A stretch of DNA of 52,297 nucleotides from JBMONI01 sp049324575 (GTDB lineage Bacteria > Omnitrophota > Omnitrophia > Omnitrophales > Aquincolibacteriaceae). Where the stretch lies: contig JBMONI010000023.1 of assembly GCA_049324575.1 (NCBI GenBank), forward strand, positions 1 to 52,297, in the 5' to 3' direction. Each line of letters opens with the position of its first letter. Positions within the stretch are counted from its first letter, which is position 1. Under the pieces are notes generated by a model. The model made no database searches, was not told where the DNA came from, and worked only from the letters and a program-made list of their open reading frames with translations. The position numbers and the translations under genes are program-made. Below, one piece after another: positions 35,378-44,100 of the stretch.

Positions 35378-36298
35378 ATGGAGACCCGGATCGGGGAGAT
35401 GGTCTTCAGGAATCCGGTCACGGTCGCTTCCGGGACTTTCGGCACGAAAGGCGAATATGCCGATTTCGTGGATTACGCAAAGTTAGGTGCGATCATTACC
35501 AAGACTATCACGGTCCGGCCTCGTCCAGGGAACCCGATGCCGAGGATATGCGAGGTCCCGGGAGGGATGCTGAACGCGATCGGTCTTCAAAATGCCGGGC
35601 TGGAGGACTTTATCACCCAAAAGATCCCTGTTTTTGCGGCGATCGCGACGCCGTTGATCGTTAACATCGCCGGCGAAGAGCTCGAAGAATTCTCCGCCTT
35701 GGCGTCCCGGCTTGACCGCGAGAAAAAAACGGTCAAAGCCCTTGAGGTCAACCTTTCCTGCCCGAACGTGGAGGCGGGGGGTGTCCGCTCGATGAAAAAA
35801 AGGGAAAAGATCCTAGCGATCATCCGAGCGGTCCGGCAGGCTACGGGGCTTCCGTTTTTTGCCAAGATATCCCCGGAATTGGGGGATGTGCTTGAGGTCG
35901 GCGAGGCGGTGCTTGCCGCGGGCGCTAACGGGCTGAGCGTCATGAATACACTGAAAGGGCTTGCGATCGATACCCGTTCCAGGCGTCCGAGGCTTGCGAA
36001 TGTGACGGGCGGGCTCAGCGGGCCGGCGATCAAACCGGTAGCGCTCCGGTACGTCTATGAGGTCAAGCGTGAGCTGAAAGCGCCGGTTATCGCTTCCGGG
36101 GGGATTTCGACGGCGCAGGATGCCATTGAATTTCTGATCGCGGGAGCGGATCTTATCGCGGTCGGGAGTGCGAATTTCATCGAACCGTCGGCGACGATGG
36201 AGATCCTAGCGGGGATTGAGAAATACTGTAGAGAACAGGGGATCCGGGATCTTGCTGAACTTCGGGGATCCCTTTTAACGGGGAAGACAACGTCATGA
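35378..36298 (+). CDS. pyrD: Dihydroorotate dehydrogenase, class 1B catalytic subunit
   Basis: FMN enzyme that oxidises dihydroorotate to orotate. The ATG at 35378 has GGAGG at 35366-35370 and gives the family start 'ETRIGEMVFRNPVTVASG' (306 residues). A GTG at 35333 that overlaps the pyrK stop would add 15 unconserved residues. The active-site base is Cys128 in 'VNLSCPNVEAGG', as in class 1 enzymes (class 2 uses Ser). FMN-binding 'IASGGISTAQDAIEFLIAGA' follows. Cys plus neighbouring pyrK marks it class 1B. It overlaps pyrF by four bases. Confidence 0.94.
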   Translation: METRIGEMVFRNPVTVASGTFGTKGEYADFVDYAKLGAIITKTITVRPRPGNPMPRICEVPGGMLNAIGLQNAGLEDFITQKIPVFAAIATPLIVNIAGEELEEFSALASRLDREKKTVKALEVNLSCPNVEAGGVRSMKKREKILAIIRAVRQATGLPFFAKISPELGDVLEVGEAVLAAGANGLSVMNTLKGLAIDTRSRRPRLANVTGGLSGPAIKPVALRYVYEVKRELKAPVIASGGISTAQDAIEFLIAGADLIAVGSANFIEPSATMEILAGIEKYCREQGIRDLAELRGSLLTGKTTS

Positions 36299-37005
36299 GC
36301 AAGCATCCTTTTTCGGAACGGGTGATCGTGGCACTTGATGTTCCAGGGCTTAAGGAGGCCGACCGCTTGGCGGGCGAGCTCCAGGGGCTTTTGGGTTATT
36401 TCAAGATCGGTTCCGAACTTTTTACCGCGCATGGCTGGGAGGCCGTGAAACAGGTTCAAAAAAAAGGCGGAAAAGTCTTTCTCGATCTCAAATTCCACGA
36501 TATTCCCAATACGGTGTCCCGGACGGTCCAGGTCGTTTGCCGCCATGAGGTGGATATGTTCACGATCCATACTTCCGGAGGGCTTGCCATGATGCAAAAA
36601 GTCCGGGAGGCCATCGATCAAACGAAAGGGCTCAAGCCCAAAGCGGTCGGGGTTACGGTCTTGACGAGCATTTCTCCGCAAAGTTTTAAGGAAGAGCTCG
36701 GTTTCGCGATGCCGATAGCCGATCAGGTCCAAAGCCTTTGCCGGCTTGCCTGTCAAGCGGGGCTTTCGGGGATCGTTTGTTCTCCCAACGAAGTCGCAGG
36801 ACTGAGAACCGAATTTCCGTCCCCCTTCTGTTTTGTGACCCCCGGCGTGCGTCCCTCCGGGGCTTCGGAGGATGACCAGAAAAGAATATGCACACCGGCG
36901 GAAGCCTTTCGCCGGGGCGCAGATTTTATTGTCATCGGCCGCCCTATTACGGCGGCTTCGGATCCTACCAAAGCGGCTTCGGATATCCTGAAGAGTCTAT
37001 CCTAA
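36295..37005 (+). CDS. pyrF: Orotidine 5'-phosphate decarboxylase
   Basis: Last step of UMP synthesis, 236 residues. The catalytic lysine/aspartate motif 'VFLDLKFHDIPNTV' is intact, the N-terminus has 'VIVALDVPGLKEADRLAG', and the phosphate-binding end reads 'DFIVIGRPITAASDPTKAA'. It closes the operon. The only missing UMP-pathway gene is pyrE (orotate phosphoribosyltransferase), which must lie elsewhere. I see no clear terminator in the 160 bases downstream, where the next promoter begins. Confidence 0.96.
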   Translation: MSKHPFSERVIVALDVPGLKEADRLAGELQGLLGYFKIGSELFTAHGWEAVKQVQKKGGKVFLDLKFHDIPNTVSRTVQVVCRHEVDMFTIHTSGGLAMMQKVREAIDQTKGLKPKAVGVTVLTSISPQSFKEELGFAMPIADQVQSLCRLACQAGLSGIVCSPNEVAGLRTEFPSPFCFVTPGVRPSGASEDDQKRICTPAEAFRRGADFIVIGRPITAASDPTKAASDILKSLS

Positions 37006-37073
37006 GCCGAACCCTTGATCTCGTAAGTCCTTATAAAATATAAAGATACGATTAAATGAGGGCAAACGAATTC

Positions 37074-37102
37074 TTGACTAATCTTTAGGAGCTTCTTATA
37101 AT
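37074..37102 (+). promoter_or_regulatory. Sigma-70 promoter of the yicC-gmk-rpoZ-coaCB operon
   Basis: TTGACT at 37074-37079, 17-base spacer, TATAAT at 37097-37102, in an AT-rich gap after pyrF. The predicted leader is about 64 bases. Confidence 0.78.
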
Positions 37103-37172
37103 GCGCATCTCTTATGGCGGTTGGGGCCTCTAAAATTCCTTCCCCCTCGAGAAGAAAGGCATAGAAAAACAA

Positions 37173-38048
37173 ATGATTTCCAGCATGACGGCTTTCGCGC
37201 GAGCCGGATGGACTTCGGGAAAAACTCAATGGACGGTGGAGATCCGGTCATTGAATCATCGCTATTTTGAGTTTTCGGTTAAGCTGCCTCAGGATTATTA
37301 CGGCTATGAAAATCCCGTCCGGGACCGGATCCGCGAGAGTTTTTCACGCGGGAAGATCACGGTGACGGTTACCCGGAATGGCGACGAGGACGCGATCGAG
37401 CCTGAGCTGGATGAGCAGGCCGTCCGCCGCTATCTCCAGAGTTTGAACCAATTAAAGAAGAAACTGAAATTATCGGGGGATATCCAGGTCAAGGACCTGG
37501 CGGCCTTTCCGCGGTTGCTCACGTTCAAAAAAAACAAAGAATCGACGGAGGTCGGATGGCTGCGGATCCAAAAGCTGCTTGATCAGGCGATCGCCCAGGC
37601 GGAACGCATGAGACAGCGTGAAGGGCGGGAAATGGCGCGTGATATCTCCCTCCGTTTGAAACATCTGCGGCAGGCCGTGATCCGGATCGAAGCCCTTCGA
37701 AAAGGCGAAACCCAGAGTGTTTTTGAAAAACTCCAGAAACGGGTGAGCGAGGTTCTGGGCGGCGAGATCTCGGACCCGGATCGGCTTTGGCGCGAAGTGG
37801 CGCTCTTGGTCGATCGCAGCGACATTACCGAAGAGATCACGCGTTTCAAGAGTCATTTAGACCTTTTTGAGACCCGCCTGAGATCGGATCAAGAGGTCGG
37901 CCGCGAGCTCGATTTTCTTTGTCAGGAAATGCATCGTGAGATCAATACCATGGGATCCAAATCCCAGCTTTTTGACATCTCCCGGGAAGTGGTTTTTGCC
38001 AAGGGAGAGATCGAAAAGATCCGCGAGCAAGTCCAGAATGTCGAATAG
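37173..38048 (+). CDS. yicC: YicC/YloC-family endoribonuclease
   Basis: A 291-residue protein with the conserved start 'SMTAFARAGWTSGKTQWTVE' and 'IRSLNHRYFEFSVKLP'. A long helical middle follows. The conserved C-terminal domain reads 'SDITEEITRFKSHLDLF' and 'LDFLCQEMHREINTMGSK'. The family is a stress-linked RNA-cleaving enzyme group. Its place directly before gmk and rpoZ is conserved across many bacteria and supports the call. It overlaps gmk by 11 bases. Confidence 0.92.
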   Translation: MISSMTAFARAGWTSGKTQWTVEIRSLNHRYFEFSVKLPQDYYGYENPVRDRIRESFSRGKITVTVTRNGDEDAIEPELDEQAVRRYLQSLNQLKKKLKLSGDIQVKDLAAFPRLLTFKKNKESTEVGWLRIQKLLDQAIAQAERMRQREGREMARDISLRLKHLRQAVIRIEALRKGETQSVFEKLQKRVSEVLGGEISDPDRLWREVALLVDRSDITEEITRFKSHLDLFETRLRSDQEVGRELDFLCQEMHREINTMGSKSQLFDISREVVFAKGEIEKIREQVQNVE

Positions 38049-38634
38049 CGGCGTTCCGAGAAAGGGATGCCTGGTCGTCATTTCGGCCCCTTCGGGGTGC
38101 GGGAAAACGACCGTGGTTGAGAAGCTTTTGGCGAGCCACCCGGAGTGGCAGCGCTCGATCTCGGCGACGACGCGGGCTCCGCGCGGGAAGGAGCGGGACG
38201 GACAGGATTATTTCTTTCTGTCGCGCGGGGTATTCGAGAAGAAGATCGCGCGGGGAGAATTCCTCGAATATGCGGAAGTCCACGGCCAGTATTATGGGAC
38301 CCCGAGGGCTTTCGTCGAAGAGGCTTTCCAGGAAGGAAAAACCGTCATCCTTGCGATCGATGTTCAAGGGATGAAAAAGGTCCGGGCGGCGGCCGGGGGG
38401 ATGCCGCTTGTTACGATCTTTCTGGAGCCGCCGTCTTTCGAGATCCTGAAGGAACGGCTCGTTCACCGAGGGACCGACGCGGCGGCTGAGATTCAGAGGA
38501 GGGTTCTGACCGCTGAGAAAGAGATGCAGGAAGCCCGCCATTTTGAGCATCGCGTGATCAACCGCGATCTGGATCGGGCGGTTCAAGAAGTGGGATCGAT
38601 CATCGAAAATTTCTTATCAGAAAGGAGAAAATGA
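38038..38634 (+). CDS. gmk: Guanylate kinase
   Basis: Phosphorylates GMP to GDP. The ATG at 38038 (198 residues) overlaps the yicC end; the open frame reaches further upstream but only inside yicC. P-loop 'SAPSGCGKTTVVEKLL', GMP-binding 'SISATTRAPRGKERDGQDYF' (cut: 'TTRAPRGKERDGQDYF'), and 'FLEYAEVHGQYYGTP' are all present. It works downstream of guaB3/guaA in guanine nucleotide supply. It is coupled to rpoZ by an ATGA overlap, a common gmk-rpoZ pairing. Confidence 0.95.
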   Translation: MSNSGVPRKGCLVVISAPSGCGKTTVVEKLLASHPEWQRSISATTRAPRGKERDGQDYFFLSRGVFEKKIARGEFLEYAEVHGQYYGTPRAFVEEAFQEGKTVILAIDVQGMKKVRAAAGGMPLVTIFLEPPSFEILKERLVHRGTDAAAEIQRRVLTAEKEMQEARHFEHRVINRDLDRAVQEVGSIIENFLSERRK

Positions 38635-38858
38635 CCATGGGGTATATTTCACTGGAGAAACTTTTGAAAAAGAAGGACACGAGCCTTTATAAGCTGGTCC
38701 TTGCTTCGGCGGCGCGCGGGAATGAATTGGCCCAGGGGGGGCAGCCGCTCGTCAAATCCAATTCGAAAAAGGTTTCTACGGTCGCTTTGGAAGAGATCGC
38801 GGCTGGGAAAGTCTATTATGAAGACTCCAAAGAAAAGTCCAAAGCCAAAGACGCTTAA
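38631..38858 (+). CDS. rpoZ: RNA polymerase omega subunit
   Basis: A 75-residue protein. 'ISLEKLLKKKDTSLYKLVL' followed by 'ASAARGNELAQGG' is the omega N-terminal helix pair that clamps beta-prime, and 'VSTVALEEIAAGKVYYED' is the second conserved block. A Lys-rich tail ends it. The start at 38631 overlaps the gmk stop; an ATG at 38637 is also possible. The usual gmk neighbour supports the call, as the protein is small and diverged. Confidence 0.88.
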   Translation: MTMGYISLEKLLKKKDTSLYKLVLASAARGNELAQGGQPLVKSNSKKVSTVALEEIAAGKVYYEDSKEKSKAKDA

Positions 38859-39390
38859 AGGCCGGGTCCTCATTCAGGTCGTGACCGGTAGTATCGCCGC
38901 TTATAAGGCGGCTGATCTGACCCGCGTGCTTCGGGATGCCGGGGCCAAGGTCTATTGTGTCATGACACCGGGGGCGAAGCATTTTGTGACCCCGCTGGTC
39001 CTTCGGGCGGTCAGCGGCGAGCGGGTTTTTGACGATTTCTTTTCGGTCCAGACGGACCATGGGGTTCTCCATACGGAACTTGCGGAAAAGGCGGACGCGA
39101 TCCTTGTCGCCCCTGCTTCTGCGGATTTCATTGCCAAACTGGCCTGCGGAATGGCGGATGACCTTGCCAGCTGTTTGATCCTGGCCGTTCGAAAGCCTGT
39201 GGTGATCGTGCCGGCAATGAACGACCATATGTACCAGCATCCGCTGACCCAGGAGAATATGCAAAAGCTTGAGCGGATCGGTTACCGGTTCGTCCAGCCC
39301 GCCGTCGGGCGATTGGTTTGCGGAAAAGAATCCGTCGGGCATATCGCGGACCCTGCCCGGATCCTGAGCGTTCTGCAACAAAGCCTCTAA
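38818..39390 (+). CDS. coaC: Phosphopantothenoylcysteine decarboxylase (separate CoaC)
   Basis: Flavoprotein making 4'-phosphopantetheine in coenzyme A synthesis. The ATG at 38818 gives 190 residues and overlaps the end of rpoZ by 41 bases. After a basic start comes 'VTGSIAAYKAADLTRVL', the catalytic His in 'GVLHTELAEKAD', 'ILVAPASADFIAKLACGMAD' (core 'APASADFIAKL') and the substrate clamp 'VPAMNDHMYQHP'. The polypeptide ends before the ligase domain, which is a separate gene 18 bases downstream. In most bacteria the two are fused as CoaBC. Confidence 0.92.
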   Translation: MKTPKKSPKPKTLKGRVLIQVVTGSIAAYKAADLTRVLRDAGAKVYCVMTPGAKHFVTPLVLRAVSGERVFDDFFSVQTDHGVLHTELAEKADAILVAPASADFIAKLACGMADDLASCLILAVRKPVVIVPAMNDHMYQHPLTQENMQKLERIGYRFVQPAVGRLVCGKESVGHIADPARILSVLQQSL

Positions 39391-39408
39391 GCCGGGGGAG
39401 TATTGCCT

Positions 39409-40047
39409 TTGAAACGTCTTCTCATCACGGCGGGTCCTACCGTAGAACCTTTGGATCCGGTTCGTTTTCTTTCCAATCAATCCACAGGGGAAATGGGATA
39501 TGCGATCGCCCGGCAGGCGAAAAAAAAAGGCTGGTGCGTGACCCTGATCTCCGGACCGGTCCCGATCGACCCTCCGAAAGGGGTTCGTTTGCTGCAGATC
39601 AACACTGCCGCAGAACTTCGGCAAGCTTGCGTTCGTGAATTCCCCCAGCACGACCGTTTGATCATGGCCGCGGCAGTATGTGATTTTACCCCTTCCAAGC
39701 GTTCCCAGCACAAGATCCAGCGCCGCGGGACGCTTCGCATGACGCTGAAAAAGACCCCGGATATTCTCGCGGAGCTTACGGAGCGAAAGGGCCGCCGACA
39801 GGTCATTGGTTTTTGCCTGGAATCGAGGAAGTGGATTGAAAATGCTATTTTAAAATGCCGCCGAAAAAAATTGGACGGGATTGTAGCGCATAAGATCGGT
39901 CCAGGGCACATTCCCTTCGGAGCCTGTAAGGTCCAAGCCGCTTTGATCGACCGGGCTGGAAAGGTCCACCGGCTTCGGAAGCTCGACAAAGCGGTTTTAG
40001 CGGTGAGGATCCTCCGATGGGCCGATTCGCTTGCGATTTGCCGTTGA
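39409..40047 (+). CDS. coaB: Phosphopantothenate-cysteine ligase (separate CoaB)
   Basis: Joins cysteine to phosphopantothenate, the step before CoaC. A TTG at 39409 lies eight bases after GGGGGAG and gives 'MKRLLITAGPTVEPLDPVR' (212 residues); a TTG six bases earlier is too near the ribosome site. Motifs: 'LITAGPTVEPLDPVRFLSN', 'STGEMGYAIARQA' and 'MAAAVCDFTPSKRSQHKI', the last with the conserved catalytic region of the ligase. It follows coaC closely. No in-frame fusion exists, since a stop and a new ribosome site separate them. Confidence 0.9.
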   Translation: MKRLLITAGPTVEPLDPVRFLSNQSTGEMGYAIARQAKKKGWCVTLISGPVPIDPPKGVRLLQINTAAELRQACVREFPQHDRLIMAAAVCDFTPSKRSQHKIQRRGTLRMTLKKTPDILAELTERKGRRQVIGFCLESRKWIENAILKCRRKKLDGIVAHKIGPGHIPFGACKVQAALIDRAGKVHRLRKLDKAVLAVRILRWADSLAICR

Positions 40048-40080
40048 ATTTATGATCCGCTCGAACGTCCGACTAAGGGG

Positions 40081-40108
40081 TTTCCGGCGGACGGAAAATC
40101 CATATAAT
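40081..40108 (+). promoter_or_regulatory. Promoter of the glycine-zipper lipoprotein gene
   Basis: Consensus TATAAT at 40103-40108 with a weak TTTCCG 16 bases upstream. It gives a leader of about 35 bases with AAGGAGG before the ATG at 40150. The -10 box is good and the -35 box poor. Confidence 0.5.
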
Positions 40109-40149
40109 AGAAGGCGTTTTTTGCCATTATCATGAACAAGGAGGAAAGT

Positions 40150-40623
40150 ATGAGATTCACGATAAAAGGAATGACGTGTGCCATGGCGATCCTGCTCCTT
40201 TTCACAGGTTGTGCTTCGGATGTGGGTGGGATGGGGCTAACCGAACGGGAGACCGGCGCTTTGATGGGCGGCGGGATGGGGGCGGGATTAGGCGCTATTA
40301 TCGGTAGTCAATCCGGTCATGCCGGAGCCGGGACCGCGATCGGGGCCGGCGCAGGCGCTTTGGCGGGCGCTTTGATGGGAGAAGCGGCGCGCCGTCAGAA
40401 AGAAAATACAAAGAAAGAGATCCGCGAGGAAATGATGCAGCAGCAGTATCAGCCTCAATATGCGCCCCAGCCTTATACGGTGCAACAGACGACTACGGCT
40501 CCGACGACCGTTCAGACGACACAGGAGATCCATACGAAATACAATCCTCGGACGGGGAAGACATTTCCGGAGCGTTATTTATACGATCCGGAGACCGGGG
40601 AAAAACTGGAGTATCTCCGGTAA
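40150..40623 (+). CDS. Glycine-zipper outer-membrane lipoprotein
   Basis: A 157-residue lipoprotein. I use the ATG at 40150 behind AAGGAGG; an ATG at 40132 is in frame but lacks a ribosome site. The signal peptide 'MAILLLFTGCASD' holds lipobox 'FTGC'. Residues about 40-80 form a glycine zipper ('GAGTAIGAGAGALAGALMG'), which packs two helices in a membrane, as in SlyB and Rick-17kDa proteins. A Gln/Tyr/Thr-rich linker and a C-terminal motif 'YNPRTGKTFPERYLYDPE' follow. It probably stabilises the outer membrane; the exact role is unknown. Confidence 0.82.
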   Translation: MRFTIKGMTCAMAILLLFTGCASDVGGMGLTERETGALMGGGMGAGLGAIIGSQSGHAGAGTAIGAGAGALAGALMGEAARRQKENTKKEIREEMMQQQYQPQYAPQPYTVQQTTTAPTTVQTTQEIHTKYNPRTGKTFPERYLYDPETGEKLEYLR

Positions 40624-40644
40624 GACCTTTTTGTTGTTTCTTTT

Positions 40645-40716
40645 GGCGCGATAGCAAAGTGGTAATGCATCGGTCTGCAAAACCGATATGCGGCGGTTCG
40701 ATTCCGCCTCGCGCCT
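40645..40716 (+). tRNA. tRNA-Cys (anticodon GCA)
   Basis: A 72-base cloverleaf: acceptor GGCGCGA/TCGCGCC, anticodon stem TCGGT/ACCGA with loop CTGCAAA, T-arm GGCGG-TTCGATT-CCGCC, discriminator T as expected for tRNA-Cys. CCA is not encoded; a short T-run follows. Confidence 0.95.
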
Positions 40717-40849
40717 TTTTCTATCACAGACCGGATGTCCGATCCCAGTTGGCAATGATGCAAAGAGCGGGGAAGTAAGCTTTCGCGAGACCGGATTTCA
40801 AGGGCCTCGGATTTTTTGCTGGGATCGTTTGCTGTTCTCAATTCAAAGT

Positions 40850-40937
40850 GCCCGGATGGCGGAATCGGCAGACGCAACGGACTTAAAATCCGTCGGGAAG
40901 TCAAATTCCTGTGCCAGTTCAAGTCTGGCTCCGGGCA
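40850..40937 (+). tRNA. tRNA-Leu (anticodon TAA)
   Basis: A class II tRNA of 88 bases with a long variable arm: acceptor GCCCGGA/TCCGGGC, anticodon stem ACGGA/TCCGT with loop CTTAAAA, T-arm GCCAG-TTCAAGT-CTGGC, discriminator A. CCA is not encoded. The 133 bases between this and tRNA-Cys show nothing I recognise. Confidence 0.95.
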
Positions 40938-40997
40938 TTTTCTTGCCGTTCATGCTATCCTATTCCATAAATCTTCATAATTCAGGTAAGTTGTTTA

Positions 40998-41056
40998 TTG
41001 ATACTAACTTAAGATGATGTATAATTTTTGACAAAGATTAAAATAAGTGATACACT
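40998..41056 (+). promoter_or_regulatory. Tandem sigma-70 promoters of the giant gene
   Basis: P1: TTGATA at 40998-41003, 16-base spacer, TATAAT at 41020-41025. P2: TTGACA at 41028-41033, 17-base spacer, TACACT at 41051-41056. P2 predicts a start near 41063 and a leader of under 40 bases with AAGGAG (41085-41090) before the ATG at 41101. Confidence 0.7.
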
Positions 41057-41100
41057 TTCCCTGAAATTGTTTTTATCCGAATTCAAGGAGAAAACAAGAT

Positions 41101-44100
41101 ATGGCCACTAGGGAAAATAATGGGATCATTCTAAGAGTCCTTCGAGCTTCCCTTGCCCTGATTTTTTTGCTTCAGCAGAGCCTTCCTGTCAGCTTAGCGC
41201 TTCCTATTAGCTACGAAGAATCCCTTCAAGGACAGCAGCCGGGGATCGATCCGTTCAACGCCCCGGATCAAGACGACGACACGCTTTCGCAGAACGGATT
41301 TGAGTCCTTTTTGATGTCCGCCCCCACTTTAGGAGCCCCGGAAGAGGGAGAAAACGAAGATCCACCCATGGTACTCTTTGGCGCTCCGGCCCCTCAGGTG
41401 CCGGGCGTTAATGTCCCTTTTGTCACGGCCCTCCCCGGCCATCCGACGGTGAATGTTTTTAACGGTGGCGGATCTACGGTTCCGACCCTCGAGCAGAATT
41501 CGACTACGCAATTCAAGATGAGCGGGGGGCATGTCAGCACCACCGCTTTTGTCGGGACGTCGATCAATTTTGAAAATGGAGTCGGCGGGATCCAGGACAT
41601 GAGCGGGACGGACACCTTTTCGTTCGGGATCCGGACGGACAATCCGTGCACGGTGAATGGATGCGTCAAAATGGAATTTGTCGATCAAGAGAACGATCGG
41701 GCAACTCTCTTTGTCTCGGGATTAAGCACGACCTGGCAGCAGGTGGATATCACCCAGACGGCGATCCTGGCGCATAATCCCAACGTGAATTTGGAAAGAC
41801 TGAAATATATCAATTTCGTTTTGGATGCGAATGTGGCTCCCGCAGGCAGCGGATACATTGAAGTGGAAACTTCGGGGCTTGCGTTCGATCCCACCTTAGA
41901 GGCCGATCCCACCAAACAACCTTCGGATATTACGGCGGTTCCTGTGCTCGCATCAGGATCGCGGCCGGCGATGAACACGTTTGCCGGGAATGGCGCTACG
42001 GCGACGTTGGATCGGACCTCCGCTTCATCGGCCCTGTTGCACTACGCGAGCGCGGCCGCTAACGGGTTCGCAGGGGCTTATTTCGATTATGACGATCCGG
42101 ATACGGTGGATAAAGAATCCATCGATATTACGGCCGTCTTTGCCGGGGGATTTGTCATCGGATTAACTAGCCCCAACCAGACGTTGGGGACCGTGATCCT
42201 TGAGATCAAGGATATTCATGGGAATAAAGATAAAGTCAAATTGACCGGGTTGACCGATTCCGGACAACAATGGTTTGTGCCGCTTGATCAATTCGATCTT
42301 TTGTCGGATTCCTCCGTGGACGGGACCCAGATCCAGGTGATCAGCCTCGTGTTGGAAGGGGCGGCTACGGATGGCCAGGCAGCCATTGATTGGGGCAATT
42401 TCTATTTCGTCGGGGATATCAGTCCGGACCCGACGCAGGGGGTGGGGGATATTACGAAACTTCCTGTGCAAAGCAACGGCGATCGTCCTTCCTTGAACGG
42501 CTTTAATTCCAGTGACGGCACTACGGCTCATGTGACCATGGCGTCCCCGACTTTCGGGACCGTCGCTTACAATGGGACAGCGGACGATTCCTTCGGGGGA
42601 ACTTATATCAGCTACGATGATCCCGCGACCGTGGGGACCGTTGAAACGATCAATCTTTCTGCGCTTTATCCGGGGGGGCTAGTGATTGGGCTGGATAGTC
42701 CGGACCTTGCGACCGTGGGTTTTGAAATCAAGGACAAGGATGGGAATGTCAGCAAGGTCAATCTGATCGACCTTCAAAATTATGGACAGCGCTATTTAAT
42801 TCCGTTAACGGCATTTACCGGAGTGGAGCTGACTCAGGTCAAAGAGATGGTGCTGGTGATCAAAGGAGCCGGTGCGAAGACCTTAAATGTCGATTGGGGG
42901 AATTTCGTTTCCAAACTCATTTTTCCGGATGGGACCTTGGGGATCGGGGATGTTACCAAACTGCCGCCTCTAGGATCGGGTCTTCAGCCGATGATCCAGG
43001 AATTCGCGAGCGGGGACGGAAGTACCTCGGCGGTATTGCCTATTTCGTCGACCCAGGCGACGATTCGTTATGGAGGAGTTGCGGTCGATTCGTACGGAGG
43101 CGCTTATATCGCCTATGATAATCCGCAAACCCCTGCTAAAGAATCCGTCGATCTTCGGACCTTATTTCCGGGAGGGCTGGTCTTCGGGCTTTGGAGCGCT
43201 GATACTAACGAGATCCAGTTCGAGATCACGGATGCCGACGGGAACCGCGATGTGGTGACGCTGGTGGGGGTGGGCGGGGCCGAGCAGTTCTATCGCGTGC
43301 TTTGGGATACACTGGGGCAAGTGGATCTTACCCGCATCACGGCCATGGCTTTTCTTCTGAAAGGCCAAAGCTATCCGGAAGTCCCAGCCGGGTGGACGCG
43401 CACATCGGGCAACCCGGATTTTGCCTATCAGATCACAAGCAACGGCAATACCCAGACTTTATCTTTCCGGAATCTCAAGACGGGACAGATTACGAACGCT
43501 GCGAGCTTGCAAAGTAGTGTGATGAACGGCCTCAACCCTGAGTTTTACTCATTCTCTTCGATCAATGTTTCAGCCGACGGACAGGCCGCCCAATTTTGGA
43601 TTTCAGGGTATGGAGTGAAATATTCGACCGGACAGATCTACCGGATGTTTACCGCCTATGCGCGGAACCTTGCCGGCGCGACCAATGTGCCGGTCGCATC
43701 GAAAATGGAATGGGATCCGCCGCAAGGGTGGCCTACGACGAATTTTGTCGGGGATCATATCCTGTCGATCTCTCCTTATTCCGGCAATGGATACACCACG
43801 CAATATTATAATGTGATCACCGGAAGTTATGTGAGTGGGCCTGTCCCTCCTTATACGCCGCCTGCCCGGACATGGGATGTGACCGTGGACTGGGGCGATT
43901 TCAACACGACCGGGGTTTTGGTCCCGGATCCGACCCGAGGTGTTGACGATATCACAAAGCTTCCGCCGCTGACGACCGGGGTTCGTCCGGCTTTGACGGG
44001 ATTTGCCAGCGAGGATGGGAGCGCCAGCAATGTGACCTTTGCTTCTCACACGTTTGCGGGGATCTACTACACGGGCGCTGCGGCCGATTCGTACGGGGGT

